The notes under the pieces: generated by a model
What the model was told of the DNA's origin: nothing
Database searches by the model: none
The model's input: only the letters and a program-made list of their open reading frames with translations
NCBI RefSeq assembly: GCF_032463525.1
Contig: NZ_CP135971.1
Location: 4,526,001 to 4,590,000, forward strand
Length of the DNA: 64,000 nucleotides
From: Pseudomonas sp. DTU_2021_1001937_2_SI_NGA_ILE_001
GTDB taxonomy: Bacteria > Pseudomonadota > Gammaproteobacteria > Pseudomonadales > Pseudomonadaceae
Direction of reading: 5' to 3'
Shown here: one piece after another, positions 30,431 to 40,600 of the stretch
Layout of the letters: every line of letters begins with the position of its first letter
How positions within the stretch are numbered: position 1 is the stretch's first letter
Program-made: the position numbers and the translations under genes

Positions 30431-31270
30431 TCAGACGCGTGAAACCGGGCTCAGGCGCAGCAGGTGGATGCGGCGGCTGTCGGCATTGAGAATGCGGAAC
30501 CGGTAGGCGCCGATCTCGGTGGTTTCATTGCGCTTGGGCAGATGGCCGAAGGCGTTCATCACCAGGCCGCCGACGGTGTCGAATTCGTCATCGGAGAATT
30601 CGCTGTCGAAGAACTCGTTGAAGCTTTCGATGGGCGTCAGCGCCTTGACCAGGAAGTCACCGCTGGGCAGCGGTTTGATGTAGCTGTCTTCCTCGACGTC
30701 GTGTTCGTCCTCGATGTCGCCGACGATCTGCTCCAGCACGTCCTCGATGGTCACCAGGCCGGCCACACCGCCGTATTCGTCGATGACGATGGCCATGTGG
30801 TTATGGTTGGCGCGGAATTCGCGCAGCAGCACGTTGAGGCGCTTGGACTCGGGCACGAAGGTGGCCGGGCGCAGCAGGTTCTTGATGTCGGTCGCTTCGT
30901 CCTGCTGCAGGATCAGCGGCAGCAGGTCCTTGGCCAGCAGCACACCGAGCACGTCATCGTGGCTTTCGCCGATGACCGGGTAGCGCGAGTGCGCGGCGTC
31001 GATCACCGCAGGCAGGAATTCGCGTGGGGTCTGGTTGGCCTTGATGCTGATCATCTGTGAGCGCGGGATCATGATGTCGCGCACCTGCAGGTCGGCGACC
31101 TGGATGGCCCCCTCGACGATGGCCAGCGCTTCACTGTCCAGCAGTTTGTTCTGGTGGGCTTCGCGCAGCAGCTCCAGCAGCTCCTGGCGGTTCTTGGGCT
31201 CGTGGGCAAAAGCCTGGGTCAGTTTACCCAGCCATGACTTCTGCCCATTGCTCGATCGATCTTCGCTCAT
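30431..31270 (-). CDS. corC: CorC/HlyC-type CBS-domain protein
   Basis: A 279-residue cytoplasmic protein: two CBS domains (residues ~70-190, VRDIMIPRSQMISI and FRANHNHMAIVIDEYGGVAGLV in pieces) and a C-terminal CorC_HlyC domain (~205-279). In enterics CorC is tied to magnesium and cobalt efflux; here the steady place beside lnt also suggests an envelope or ribosome link. There are no membrane helices. It starts 5 nt after ybeY. Confidence 0.92.
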   Translation of the reverse strand: MSEDRSSNGQKSWLGKLTQAFAHEPKNRQELLELLREAHQNKLLDSEALAIVEGAIQVADLQVRDIMIPRSQMISIKANQTPREFLPAVIDAAHSRYPVIGESHDDVLGVLLAKDLLPLILQQDEATDIKNLLRPATFVPESKRLNVLLREFRANHNHMAIVIDEYGGVAGLVTIEDVLEQIVGDIEDEHDVEEDSYIKPLPSGDFLVKALTPIESFNEFFDSEFSDDEFDTVGGLVMNAFGHLPKRNETTEIGAYRFRILNADSRRIHLLRLSPVSRV

Positions 31271-31275
31271 GGCCC

Positions 31276-31768
31276 TTACTCGTGGTCCTTGCGTGGTGTT
31301 TCTGAATGATGGGGGGCTTCGCTGTCGTCGTCCGCATAAGGATCCGGATAGCCCAGCTCCTCAAGCAACCTTCGTTCCAGCGCTTCCATTTCCTCGGCTT
31401 CATCGTCCTCGATGTGGTCATAGCCGAGCAGGTGCAGGCAGCCGTGGATGACCATGTGCGCCCAGTGTGCATCGCGGGCCTTGCCTTGCTCGGCGGCCTC
31501 GCGGTCGACTACCGGTACGCAGATGACCAGGTCGCCCAGCAACGGAATGTCCAGCAGGTCATCGGGGACGTCGGCGGGGAACGACAGCACGTTGGTGGCG
31601 TAGTCCTTGTGCCGCCAGGTGCGGTTGAGCTCGCGGCCTTCCGCTTCGTCGACCAGGCGAATGGTCATTTCCGAGTCGCCCTGGCGCTGGCGCAGGCCCA
31701 TTTCGCACCACTGGCGGAACTGGGCCTCGCTGGGCGCGGGGGTGTCGCTGGCGATCTGCAGGTCCAGC

Positions 31769-31776
<8 letters not shown>
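31276..31776 (-). CDS. ybeY: Endoribonuclease YbeY
   Basis: A 166-residue metal-dependent RNase that works in 16S rRNA 3'-end maturation and 70S quality control. The zinc site [15 protein letters not shown] (HxxxHxxxxxH) is intact, and the invariant RxxxxxTNVLSFP region is present. ATG 31776 overlaps the phoH stop by 8 nt, implying coupling. A longer upstream frame of Ser/Arg-rich sequence is not used. The C-terminal ~15 residues are acidic. Confidence 0.95.
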
Positions 31777-32821
<1,045 letters not shown>

Positions 32822-32916
32822 AACCCCAGCTTTCGCTGTGCGAAAGCTCTGACTTGCACCGCCGTGACGCGTTCCGCGAAAGGCCCGTGGTTGAGCCGTT
32901 CGCGGACGGGCGCCGG

Positions 32917-34245
32917 TTACATCAGCAGCGAGCCACGCAGGGAATGGGGCTGTGCGTCGTCAATGTGGACGTCGACAAACTGGCCGATGAGGCTCGGATT
33001 GTTGCAGGTGAAGTTGACGATCCGGTTGTTCTCGGTACGCCCCTGCAACTGGCCCGGGTCGCGGCGCGAGTAATCAGTGACCAGAATGCGCTGGGTAGTC
33101 CCCACCATCTGTCGGCTGATTTCGTAGCCCTGCTGGTTCAAACGATGCTGCAGGGCGTTGAGGCGCTGCTTCTTGACCTCTTCGGGGGTGTCGTCCTTGA
33201 GGTCGGCGGCCGGGGTGCCGGGGCGCGGGCTGTAGACGAACGAGAAGGAGAAGTCGAAGCCCACGTCCTGGACCAGCTTCATGGTGTTTTCGAAGTCTTT
33301 CTCGGTTTCACCCGGGAAGCCGATGATGAAGTCGGAACTGATGCAGATGTCCGGCACCGCCGCCTTGAGCTTGCGCAGCCGCGACTTGTACTCCAGCACG
33401 GTGTGGTTGCGCTTCATTGCCGCCAGGATGCGGTCCGAGCCGGACTGCACGGGCAGGTGCAGGTGCTTGACCAGCTCCGGCACTTCGGCGTGGGCCTGGA
33501 TCAGGCTGTCGGAGAACTCCAGCGGGTGCGAGGTGGTGTAGCGGATACGCTCGATACCGTCGATGGCGGCCACCACACGGATCAGGTCGGCCAGGTCGGC
33601 GACGCTGCCGTCGGGGTTGGGGCTGCGGTAGCCATTGACGTTCTGGCCGAGCAGGGTGACTTCCCGCACGCCGTTTTCAGCCAGGTGGATGATCTCGCCG
33701 ATGACGTCGTCGAACGGTCGGCTGACCTCCTCGCCACGGGTATAGGGCACCACGCAGAAGGTGCAGTACTTGCTGCAGCCTTCCATGACCGAGACGAAGG
33801 CCGTGGCGCCGTCGACGCGGGGTTCGGGCAGGTGGTCGAATTTCTCGATTTCCGGGAACGACACGTCGACCTGCGGTTCGCGGCTGACCCGCGCCGCGTC
33901 GATCATTTCCGGCAGGCGGTGCAGGGTCTGCGGGCCGAAGACCACGTCCACGTAGGGCGCGCGGTCGCGGATCGCGGCGCCTTCCTGGCTGGCCACGCAG
34001 CCACCCACGGCGATGACCATCTCCGGGTTGGCCTGCTTCAGCTCGCGCCAGCGGCCCAGTTGCGAGTACACGCGGTCCTGGGCACGTTCGCGGATCGAGC
34101 AGGTATTGAGGAGGATCACGTCGGCATCTTCGGCCCGGCTGGTCACTTCCAGGGCTTGATGTTCGCCCAGCAGGTCGACCATGCGCGAGCTGTCGTACTC
34201 GTTCATCTGGCAGCCGTGGGTTTCGATGTAAAGCTTCTTGGCCAT
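32917..34245 (-). CDS. miaB: tRNA-2-methylthio-N6-dimethylallyladenosine synthase
   Basis: A 442-residue radical SAM methylthiotransferase that modifies A37 of tRNAs reading UNN codons. The MTTase domain holds Cys12 ([11 protein letters not shown]); the radical SAM motif is [17 protein letters not shown]; a TRAM domain ends the protein. It heads the miaB-phoH-ybeY-corC-lnt run and diverges from the DUF1820 gene. Confidence 0.96.
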   Translation of the reverse strand: MAKKLYIETHGCQMNEYDSSRMVDLLGEHQALEVTSRAEDADVILLNTCSIRERAQDRVYSQLGRWRELKQANPEMVIAVGGCVASQEGAAIRDRAPYVDVVFGPQTLHRLPEMIDAARVSREPQVDVSFPEIEKFDHLPEPRVDGATAFVSVMEGCSKYCTFCVVPYTRGEEVSRPFDDVIGEIIHLAENGVREVTLLGQNVNGYRSPNPDGSVADLADLIRVVAAIDGIERIRYTTSHPLEFSDSLIQAHAEVPELVKHLHLPVQSGSDRILAAMKRNHTVLEYKSRLRKLKAAVPDICISSDFIIGFPGETEKDFENTMKLVQDVGFDFSFSFVYSPRPGTPAADLKDDTPEEVKKQRLNALQHRLNQQGYEISRQMVGTTQRILVTDYSRRDPGQLQGRTENNRIVNFTCNNPSLIGQFVDVHIDDAQPHSLRGSLLM

Positions 34246-34278
34246 GCTCGATCAGTCTGTCGTTGCGAAGAACCGCGC

Positions 34279-34284
34279 ATTATA
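34279..34284 (-). promoter_or_regulatory. -10 box upstream of miaB
   Basis: TATAAT on the minus strand, 33 nt before the miaB ATG. The -35 at 17-bp spacing (TGGAAG) is weak. Confidence 0.45.
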
Positions 34285-34322
34285 GGGATGACGGCGATGC
34301 TCTTCCAGGGTTGCCGGTCTGC

Positions 34323-34328
34323 TATAGT
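34323..34328 (+). promoter_or_regulatory. -10-like box upstream of the DUF1820 gene
   Basis: TATAGT on the plus strand, 40 nt before the ATG at 34369. No clear -35 is seen. Confidence 0.4.
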
Positions 34329-34368
34329 CTCTGCCTTTTTTCACCCTTGCGATCATCAGCTACCTGCC

Positions 34369-34695
34369 ATGACCAAACGCGAATCTCCCATCTACAAGGT
34401 TATCTTCCTCAACCAGGGCCAGGTGTACGAAATGTACGCCAAGCAGATCTACCAGAGTGATCTGTGGGGCTTTCTGGAAGTGGAGGAATTCGTTTTCGGT
34501 GAACGCACCACTGTGGTGGTGGACCCCAGCGAGGAAAAACTCAAGGCGCAGTTCGAGGGTGTGGTGCGCAGCTTCGTGCCGATGCACTCGATCGTGCGCA
34601 TCGACGAAGTCGAGCGGATGGGGACGCCGAAGATCAGCGAAGCTAAGGGTGGCAGCAACGTGATGCCATTCCCGATGCCGATGCCTGAAAAGTAA
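34369..34695 (+). CDS. DUF1820 family protein
   Basis: A 108-residue protein with the family's conserved N-terminus, PIYKVIFLNQGQVYEMYAK, and GFLEVEEFVFGERT. DUF1820 proteins are common in pseudomonads and relatives; their role is unknown. The C-terminus is Met/Pro-rich (MPFPMPMPEK). The ATG is supported by the divergent promoter layout with miaB; a much longer in-frame extension across the antisense of miaB is an artefact of GC-rich DNA. Confidence 0.85.
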   Translation: MTKRESPIYKVIFLNQGQVYEMYAKQIYQSDLWGFLEVEEFVFGERTTVVVDPSEEKLKAQFEGVVRSFVPMHSIVRIDEVERMGTPKISEAKGGSNVMPFPMPMPEK

Positions 34696-34739
34696 GCCCA
34701 GCGGGCTGGCGGGGGGCTACCGGTGTGGCCTGCCCGCGT

Positions 34740-35291
34740 TCAGGGCAGTGGTGAAAAGGGCGTACGCCCGTCGGCGCTCTGCAGTTCCAGCAGGTATTTG
34801 CGGAAGATCTGCCCCAGGACCTGGGTTGCAGCTTCCAGCTCCTTGCGGTCCATCTTCGCAGCCACCTCGTCGGCGGCGTCCAGTGCATCTTCTGCGCCGT
34901 TGACCGCCGCCATCTTCAGGACCACATAGGCCTGGATATTGTTGGCCGGTACCCCTTCGCCCGCAGCGAACATCGAACCGAGCCGGTACTGCGCCTGGGC
35001 ATGGCCCTGCAGCGAGGCTTTTTCGAAGTAGTCCAGCGCCTGCGCCAGATCGCGGGGTGCCTGCTTGCCCTCGTAGTAGAACTCGCCCAACTCGTATTGC
35101 GCCTGGGCATCCCCGGCCTGCGCGGCCTGTTTGCAGGCGTCGAGCGCCGCTGGCAGGTTTTCCGGCAAGGTATTGAGGGTGCAGCGACCCATCGCTGGGA
35201 TCAACAACGAGTTGCCACCTGCGGCTTGGGCCAGCAGGGGAAAGATAAGCAACAGGCAGCCCAATGCAAGGGTGCGGCCGGTGCGGTTCAT
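34740..35291 (-). CDS. Secreted Sel1-repeat protein
   Basis: A 183-residue protein with a signal peptide (MNRTGRTLALGCLLL...AQA|AGG) and two Sel1-like repeats (AQAQYELGEFYYEGKQAPRD and AQAQYRLGSMFAAGEGVPAN), which usually bind proteins. It is predicted to be periplasmic. Two Cys (CTLNTL, CKQAA) could form a disulfide. The partner is unknown. ATG 35291 gives the proper signal; 30 upstream in-frame residues are not used. Confidence 0.82.
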   Translation of the reverse strand: MNRTGRTLALGCLLLIFPLLAQAAGGNSLLIPAMGRCTLNTLPENLPAALDACKQAAQAGDAQAQYELGEFYYEGKQAPRDLAQALDYFEKASLQGHAQAQYRLGSMFAAGEGVPANNIQAYVVLKMAAVNGAEDALDAADEVAAKMDRKELEAATQVLGQIFRKYLLELQSADGRTPFSPLP

Positions 35292-35494
35292 GGGAGTCAA
35301 CTTACCTCTGGAAAAAGGTGCGGGCGAAACACATAGAGCAAATGCATGCTGGCTGCGCATTATGAAATAAGCAGAGGCCACCTTACAAAGTGTTTACGGT
35401 TTTTCTGCTGCACGGCTTTAAAAAAGCTTGCTTTTAGAGGCTTGCGAACTAACCGCTGGCGCCGCCCCACAGGGAAGGACGGCGCCGTTGCGGG

Positions 35495-36775
35495 TCAGAG
35501 CGCAGCGAACGCCTGCTTCGCGGCTTCCAGCGTCAGTTGCAATTCTTTCTCGCCGTGGGCGATAGAGGTGAAGCCGGCTTCGAAAGCGCTTGGCGCCAGG
35601 TATACGCCGCCTTCGAGCATGAGGTGGAAGAACCGCTTGAAGCGCTCGACATCGCTGCTCATTACGTCCTGGAAGGTGACGATGTCCCGCTTGTCGGTGA
35701 AGTACAGGCCGAACATGCCACCGGCCTGGGTAGTGGTGAACGGCACGCCCGCCGCATCGGCGAGTGCCTGCAGGCCTTCGAGCAGGCGGGTGGTGAAGGC
35801 TTGCAGCTCGTCATGGAAACCGGGGCGGCTGATCAGGCGCAGGGTGGTCAGGCCGGCGGCCATGGCCAGCGGGTTACCCGACAGGGTGCCGGCCTGGTAG
35901 ACCGGGCCCAGCGGCGCGATGTGCGACATGATTTCGCGCTTGCCGCCGAAGCAGCCGACCGGCATGCCGCCACCGATGATCTTGCCGAAGGTCGACAGGT
36001 CCGGGGTGACGCCGTAATAAGCCTGGGCACCGCCCAGGGCAACGCGGAAGCCGGTCATCACTTCGTCGAAGATCAGCACCACGCCGTGCTCGTCGCACAG
36101 CTGGCGCAGGCCCTGCAGGTAGCCCGGTGCCGGCGGCACGCAGTTCATGTTGCCGGCCACTGGCTCGACGATGATGCACGCCACTTCCTGGCCGACTTCG
36201 CCGAGCAGCTGGCGAGCGGCCTCCAGGTCGTTGAACGGCAGGGTCAGGGTGTGCTTGGCGAACGCTGCCGGTACGCCGGGAGAGCTGGGTACACCCAGGG
36301 TCAGGGCGCCGGAGCCGGCCTTGACCAGCAGGCTGTCGGAATGGCCGTGGTAGCAGCCTTCGAACTTGATGATGCTGTCGCGGCCGGTGTAGCCGCGTGC
36401 CAGGCGGATGGCGCTCATGGTCGCCTCGGTGCCGGAGCTGACCATGCGCACCATTTCCATCGACGGCACCAGCGAGCAGACCAGGTCGGCCATCTCGGTT
36501 TCCATGGCGGTCGGTGCGCCATACGACAGGCCGTGTTCCAGCTGGGCGCGCACGGCGCCGAGGACTTCAGGATGGCTGTGGCCGAGGATCATCGGGCCCC
36601 AGGAACCGACGTAATCGACATAGCGCTTGTCATCTTCGTCCGTCACATAGGCGCCAGCGGCATGCTTGAAGAACAGCGGCGTGCCGCCCACGCTCTTGAA
36701 TGCGCGCACCGGCGAGTTGACGCCGCCGGGGATATGTTTTTGGGCATTGGCGAACAGTGTTTCGGAACGGGACAT
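35495..36775 (-). CDS. hemL: Glutamate-1-semialdehyde 2,1-aminomutase
   Basis: A 426-residue PLP enzyme that makes 5-aminolevulinate for tetrapyrrole synthesis. The PLP Lys lies in [14 protein letters not shown], preceded by [16 protein letters not shown]; the N-terminus [17 protein letters not shown] is typical. Start at MSRSETLF; the frame stays open far upstream through the antisense of alkA, which is not coding. Divergent from the Ada-AlkA gene. Confidence 0.97.
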   Translation of the reverse strand: MSRSETLFANAQKHIPGGVNSPVRAFKSVGGTPLFFKHAAGAYVTDEDDKRYVDYVGSWGPMILGHSHPEVLGAVRAQLEHGLSYGAPTAMETEMADLVCSLVPSMEMVRMVSSGTEATMSAIRLARGYTGRDSIIKFEGCYHGHSDSLLVKAGSGALTLGVPSSPGVPAAFAKHTLTLPFNDLEAARQLLGEVGQEVACIIVEPVAGNMNCVPPAPGYLQGLRQLCDEHGVVLIFDEVMTGFRVALGGAQAYYGVTPDLSTFGKIIGGGMPVGCFGGKREIMSHIAPLGPVYQAGTLSGNPLAMAAGLTTLRLISRPGFHDELQAFTTRLLEGLQALADAAGVPFTTTQAGGMFGLYFTDKRDIVTFQDVMSSDVERFKRFFHLMLEGGVYLAPSAFEAGFTSIAHGEKELQLTLEAAKQAFAAL

Positions 36776-36919
36776 GGTCGGGTCTCTGCTTTGCAACGGA
36801 AAATCGGGAGCCCGCTGGCGCGGTACAGGAGCGGCACTATAGCAAATGGCTGTCGGCCGCCGGTTGTCGATGTCCGATTTCAGCCAGACTTTTGCCAGGC
36901 CCAGGGTTACAGTCGCGGC

Positions 36920-38365
36920 ATGAACAGATTCGATCCCCAGACCTGCTATGCCGCGTTCGTCGCCCGCGACCGCCGTTTCGACGGCTGGTTCTTCATGGGG
37001 GTGTCGTCCACCGGTATCTACTGCCGTCCCGTGTGCCCGGTGCGCGCGCCGCTGGCCAGGCATTGCACGTTCTACGCGTCGGCGGCGGCAGCCGAGCAGG
37101 CCGGGTATCGCCCCTGCCTGCGCTGCCGCCCCGAGCTGGCCCCCGGCCATGCCACCATGGACGTTTCCGGGCGGCTGGCCCAGGCGGCGGCGCGGCTGAT
37201 CGAAGAGGGTTACCTCAGCGGCCGTAGTCTGGAAGACCTGGCGCAACGGGTCGGTGTCAGCGGTCGCCACCTGCGACGCATCTTCGAGGCCGAGTTCGGC
37301 GTAGGGTTGATCGACTTTGCCCAGACCCAGCGCCTGCTGACCGCCAAACGGCTGCTGACCGACACCGGGCTGTCGATGGCCGAGGTGGCGTTGGCGGCAG
37401 GCTTTGGCAGCGTGCGGCGTTTCAACGACGTTTTCCAGGCCCGCTATGGTCTCAACCCCTCGCGGCTGCGCAAGGCCAGGCACTTGCCGGGCGCGCGCAG
37501 CCTGAGCTTCGAGCTGGCCTACCGGCCGCCGTTCAATTGGCCGGGTGTACTGGCGTTCCTGGCGCATCGCTGCGCCGCCGGGGTCGATCAGGTGGTGGAT
37601 GACAGCTATAGCCGGGTGCTGGAAGTGGAGCGCGCCGGTGAGCGCTTCACCGGCTGGGTTTGCGTACGCCAGCGTGCCGCACGGCATGCCCTTGAGGTGC
37701 AAGTGAGCGCGTCGCTGCAGCCTGTCATCGCCCAGGTGCTGGGTGCCGTACGGCGGATCTTCGACACCGGTTGCCGCCCCGACCTGGTCGATGCGCACCT
37801 GGGCGAACTGGCCGAAGGCTTGCCGGGCATGCGTGTGCCGTCGGTGCCGGATGGCTTCGAGATTGCCGTGCGCGCGGTGGTCGGCCAGCAGATTTCGGTG
37901 CTCAGGGCGCGGCAGATCCTCACGCGAATCGCCGAGCGCTACGGCACCCCGTTGGCCGAGGGCCCCGACGGGTTGCAGCGGGCTTTTCCGACGGCCAGGG
38001 CGCTGGCCGAGCTGGCGCCGCAGGCGCTGGTCGCCACCGGGCTGATCGGCATTCGCGCCGAAGCGATCATCGCCGTGGCCCGAGAGGTGGCCGCCGGGCG
38101 CATCGTGCTCGAACCGCTGGTGCCCCTTGAACCCACGCTCACCGCGCTGCGGCAGATCCGTGGGATCGGCGAGTGGACTGTGCAGTACATTGCCATGCGT
38201 GCCCTGGGCTGGCCGAATGCGTTTCCGCAAGGCGATGCCGTGCTGAAAAAATACCTGGGTTGCGCCACGGCCGCGCAGCTCGACGACTATGCCAGCCGCT
38301 GGGCACCCTGGCGGGCCTATGCGGTGGTGCACCTCTGGCATCTGAGTGAGGAGGCGAAGCGATGA
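36920..38365 (+). CDS. alkA: Ada-type regulator fused to AlkA DNA-3-methyladenine glycosylase II
   Basis: A 481-residue fusion. Residues 1-75 are the Ada zinc domain with Cys35, Cys39, Cys66 and Cys69 in the same spacing as E. coli Ada (38, 42, 69, 72), so Cys35 is the expected methyl-phosphotriester acceptor. Residues ~85-185 are an AraC-type HTH ([19 protein letters not shown]). The rest is AlkA with a helix-hairpin-helix ([16 protein letters not shown]) and catalytic Asp439 (AFPQGDAV). It should sense alkylation and excise alkylated bases. It overlaps ogt by ATGA, so both are made together. Confidence 0.92.
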   Translation: MNRFDPQTCYAAFVARDRRFDGWFFMGVSSTGIYCRPVCPVRAPLARHCTFYASAAAAEQAGYRPCLRCRPELAPGHATMDVSGRLAQAAARLIEEGYLSGRSLEDLAQRVGVSGRHLRRIFEAEFGVGLIDFAQTQRLLTAKRLLTDTGLSMAEVALAAGFGSVRRFNDVFQARYGLNPSRLRKARHLPGARSLSFELAYRPPFNWPGVLAFLAHRCAAGVDQVVDDSYSRVLEVERAGERFTGWVCVRQRAARHALEVQVSASLQPVIAQVLGAVRRIFDTGCRPDLVDAHLGELAEGLPGMRVPSVPDGFEIAVRAVVGQQISVLRARQILTRIAERYGTPLAEGPDGLQRAFPTARALAELAPQALVATGLIGIRAEAIIAVAREVAAGRIVLEPLVPLEPTLTALRQIRGIGEWTVQYIAMRALGWPNAFPQGDAVLKKYLGCATAAQLDDYASRWAPWRAYAVVHLWHLSEEAKR

Positions 38366-38859
38366 AACCGGGCTACCTGTTTACCAGCCCCTTGGGCGAT
38401 ATCGTCCTGCGTGCCGAAGACGAAGCCCTGACCGGGGTGTTCTTCGTTGGGCAGAAGCATTACCCCGACCTGCTGCGGGTCACTGATCAGCAACCGGTGC
38501 CGCGCATCATCGCCCTGGCTCGCGAGCAGTTGCAGGAGTTCTTCGCGGGCGAGCGGCAGGTCTTCGATCTGCCGCTGCGTGCGCGGGGAACGCCGTTCCA
38601 GGAGCAGGTGTGGCAGGCGCTGGCGCGGATTCCCTACGGCGAGATCATGTCCTACGGTGCGATGGCGCGCCAGATGGGCCTCAGCGCCGGGCATTCCAGG
38701 GCGGTTGGCACGGCCAATGGACGCAACCCGATCTCGATCATCGTGCCTTGCCATCGGGTAGTGGGCGCAGCCGGCGACCTGACCGGCTATGCGGGGGGCG
38801 TGGAGAGAAAACGCGCCCTGCTGGCCCTGGAGGCCGAGCAGGGCTTCAGGCTTGCCTGA
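38362..38859 (+). CDS. ogt: Methylated-DNA-[protein]-cysteine S-methyltransferase
   Basis: A 165-residue suicide enzyme that repairs O6-methylguanine. The acceptor Cys130 lies in [12 protein letters not shown]; the DNA-binding helix region [18 protein letters not shown] is present. With the Ada-AlkA gene upstream (4-nt overlap) it completes the split equivalent of the E. coli Ada plus AlkA functions. Its stop abuts the convergent thiE stop. Confidence 0.93.
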   Translation: MKPGYLFTSPLGDIVLRAEDEALTGVFFVGQKHYPDLLRVTDQQPVPRIIALAREQLQEFFAGERQVFDLPLRARGTPFQEQVWQALARIPYGEIMSYGAMARQMGLSAGHSRAVGTANGRNPISIIVPCHRVVGAAGDLTGYAGGVERKRALLALEAEQGFRLA

Positions 38860-39498
38860 TCAGTGGCCAGCCAGCAGCGCGTTGAACGCCCGGGCGCGAC
38901 GCGTGACCTCGGCGGTGCTGTCGGCCCCGAACAGGCCGTGCACCACTGCCAGCAGGTCGGCACCGTGGTCCACCAGGGGCGCGGCGTTATCCACGGTGAT
39001 GCCACCGATGACCGCGATGGGCAGGTTGACCTGATTGCGCACGTTCTCCAGCAAGTGCAGGGGCACGCCCGGCGCGTCAGGTTTGGTCTGCGAGCTGAAG
39101 AATCGCCCGAAGGCCACGTAGCTGGCGCCTTCGGCCTTGGCCTGTTCGGCCAGCTCCAGGCGACCGTGGCAGGTGGCGCCGACCACTGCGTGGCGGCCCA
39201 GCAGGGCGCGGGCGTTGGCCAGCGAGCCGTCGGCCTGGCCCAGGTGCACACCGACACCCAGGCGTGCGGCCAGCTCGGCGTCGTCATTGATGATCAGGCG
39301 GGTGTTGTAGCGTTCGCAAAGCTGCAGCAGTTCGCTGGCTTCGCGCAGGCGGCGTGATTCGTCCTGGCTTTTGTCGCGGTATTGCAGCAGGGCTACTCCG
39401 CCTTCCAGGGCCGCCTCGACGTAGGGCAGGAAGCGCCCCGCAAGCAGTTGGGCATCGGTGATGGCGTACAGGCCGCGCAGCCGGGAGGCCTTGTTCAT
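38860..39498 (-). CDS. thiE: Thiamine-phosphate synthase
   Basis: A 212-residue TIM-barrel enzyme that couples HMP-diphosphate and thiazole phosphate. [29 protein letters not shown] and PIAVIGGIT are typical. It overlaps thiD by ATGA, the two acting on the same pyrimidine intermediate. A longer in-frame start lies inside thiD and is not used. Confidence 0.95.
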   Translation of the reverse strand: MNKASRLRGLYAITDAQLLAGRFLPYVEAALEGGVALLQYRDKSQDESRRLREASELLQLCERYNTRLIINDDAELAARLGVGVHLGQADGSLANARALLGRHAVVGATCHGRLELAEQAKAEGASYVAFGRFFSSQTKPDAPGVPLHLLENVRNQVNLPIAVIGGITVDNAAPLVDHGADLLAVVHGLFGADSTAEVTRRARAFNALLAGH

Positions 39499-40295
39499 GA
39501 GCAGAAATCCAGTGGCAGGCGGCGCGGGACGAATTGCCCCTTGCCCAGCAGGTCGGCGTCGCGCAGCGTACGCCAGGTGTAGTCCAGGGCCGATTGCACG
39601 GCGCTGACCACATCCTGGCCGAGGGCCAGGCGCCCGGCCAGGGCACTGGCCAGGGTGCAGCCCGAACCGTGGTAGCTGCCAGGCAGGCGCTGGCAGGTGA
39701 AGGTGTGCAGGGCGCCGCTGCGCAGGTATAGACGGTTGTGCACTTGCTGCTCGTCGCCATGGCCACCGGTGATCAGCAGGTGCTCGCAGAATGGCAACAG
39801 ACGTTCGGCGCACTGGTCGGCGCTGCCTTCCGGTAGTTCGGCGAGGATGCGTGCTTCAGGCAGGTTCGGCGTGGCGATGGTGGCGCGTGGCAGCAGGCGT
39901 TCGCGCATTGCGTAGCCGACCTCATCCTTGCCCAGCCGACCGCCGCCGCCAGCGCGCAGCACCGGGTCGCAGACCACCGGCAGGTGCGGGTGCGCGGCAA
40001 GCAGTTCGACCACGGTCTCGACCATTTCCGTCGAACCGAGCATGCCGAGCTTGACCGCCGCGACCGGGGAGTCGGCGAGCACGGCATTGGCCTGGGCCAG
40101 CACCCACTCGCGATCCAGTACACGGAAGTCGCTGACGTTCACGGTGTCCTGCACGGTCAGCGCGGTAACGGCCGGGGCCGCGTGGCAACCCTGGGCGAGC
40201 AGGGCTTCGATGTCGGCCTGCAGGCCGGCACCACCGCTGGGGTCATGGCCGGACAGACAGAGCACGATGGGGCGGGTGCTATGGATAGTGTTCAT
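39495..40295 (-). CDS. thiD: Hydroxymethylpyrimidine/phosphomethylpyrimidine kinase
   Basis: A 266-residue ribokinase-fold enzyme that phosphorylates HMP twice for thiamine synthesis. [20 protein letters not shown] opens the protein (motif seen in pieces), [12 protein letters not shown] and the C-terminal [20 protein letters not shown] holds the anion-hole/base region. No TPP riboswitch was seen upstream. Start ATG 40295 gives the family N-terminus. Confidence 0.95.
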   Translation of the reverse strand: MNTIHSTRPIVLCLSGHDPSGGAGLQADIEALLAQGCHAAPAVTALTVQDTVNVSDFRVLDREWVLAQANAVLADSPVAAVKLGMLGSTEMVETVVELLAAHPHLPVVCDPVLRAGGGGRLGKDEVGYAMRERLLPRATIATPNLPEARILAELPEGSADQCAERLLPFCEHLLITGGHGDEQQVHNRLYLRSGALHTFTCQRLPGSYHGSGCTLASALAGRLALGQDVVSAVQSALDYTWRTLRDADLLGKGQFVPRRLPLDFCS

Positions 40296-40600
40296 GGTCG
40301 GCGAGCTTACCACCAAATGCCGGGAAGACTGATGGGCGAGCGGGGCATTTTTGGCGGCCTCGCGCAGCCTGTGCTGGCCCGATGCAGTCAAATGAGTGCG
40401 CCTGGCGCCGATTAGCGGCTATGCTTGTGCGTCTGAGCAGTTGGTATACCCATATTCGCTGGTTTTCCGCTGGCCGGGCCCGCAAGGTCCGCCTGCGGCC
40501 ATTGTGCCAATGGACTTTCTTCAGCCTGCTTCACGGATGGAAAACTGCAGGGCGTCGCTTCAGGGACTGATGGAACGCGACGGACTACCTTGGGGCTTTC
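40296..40600. other. Intergenic region between divergent thiD and the histidine kinase
   Basis: 305 bp. I see no gene, REP or riboswitch. Short open frames on the plus strand run into the kinase gene in other phases and look like chance. Promoters for both flanking genes should lie here, but no convincing box pair is visible. Confidence 0.55.

Noticed and set aside
35495..38341. Single 948-codon reading frame through hemL and the antisense of the Ada-AlkA gene
   Set aside because: Only the last 426 codons are hemL; the rest is stop-free noise antisense to a real gene.
40296..40600. TPP riboswitch upstream of thiD
   Set aside because: No CTGAGA-type core or P2-P5 arrangement seen on the minus strand.
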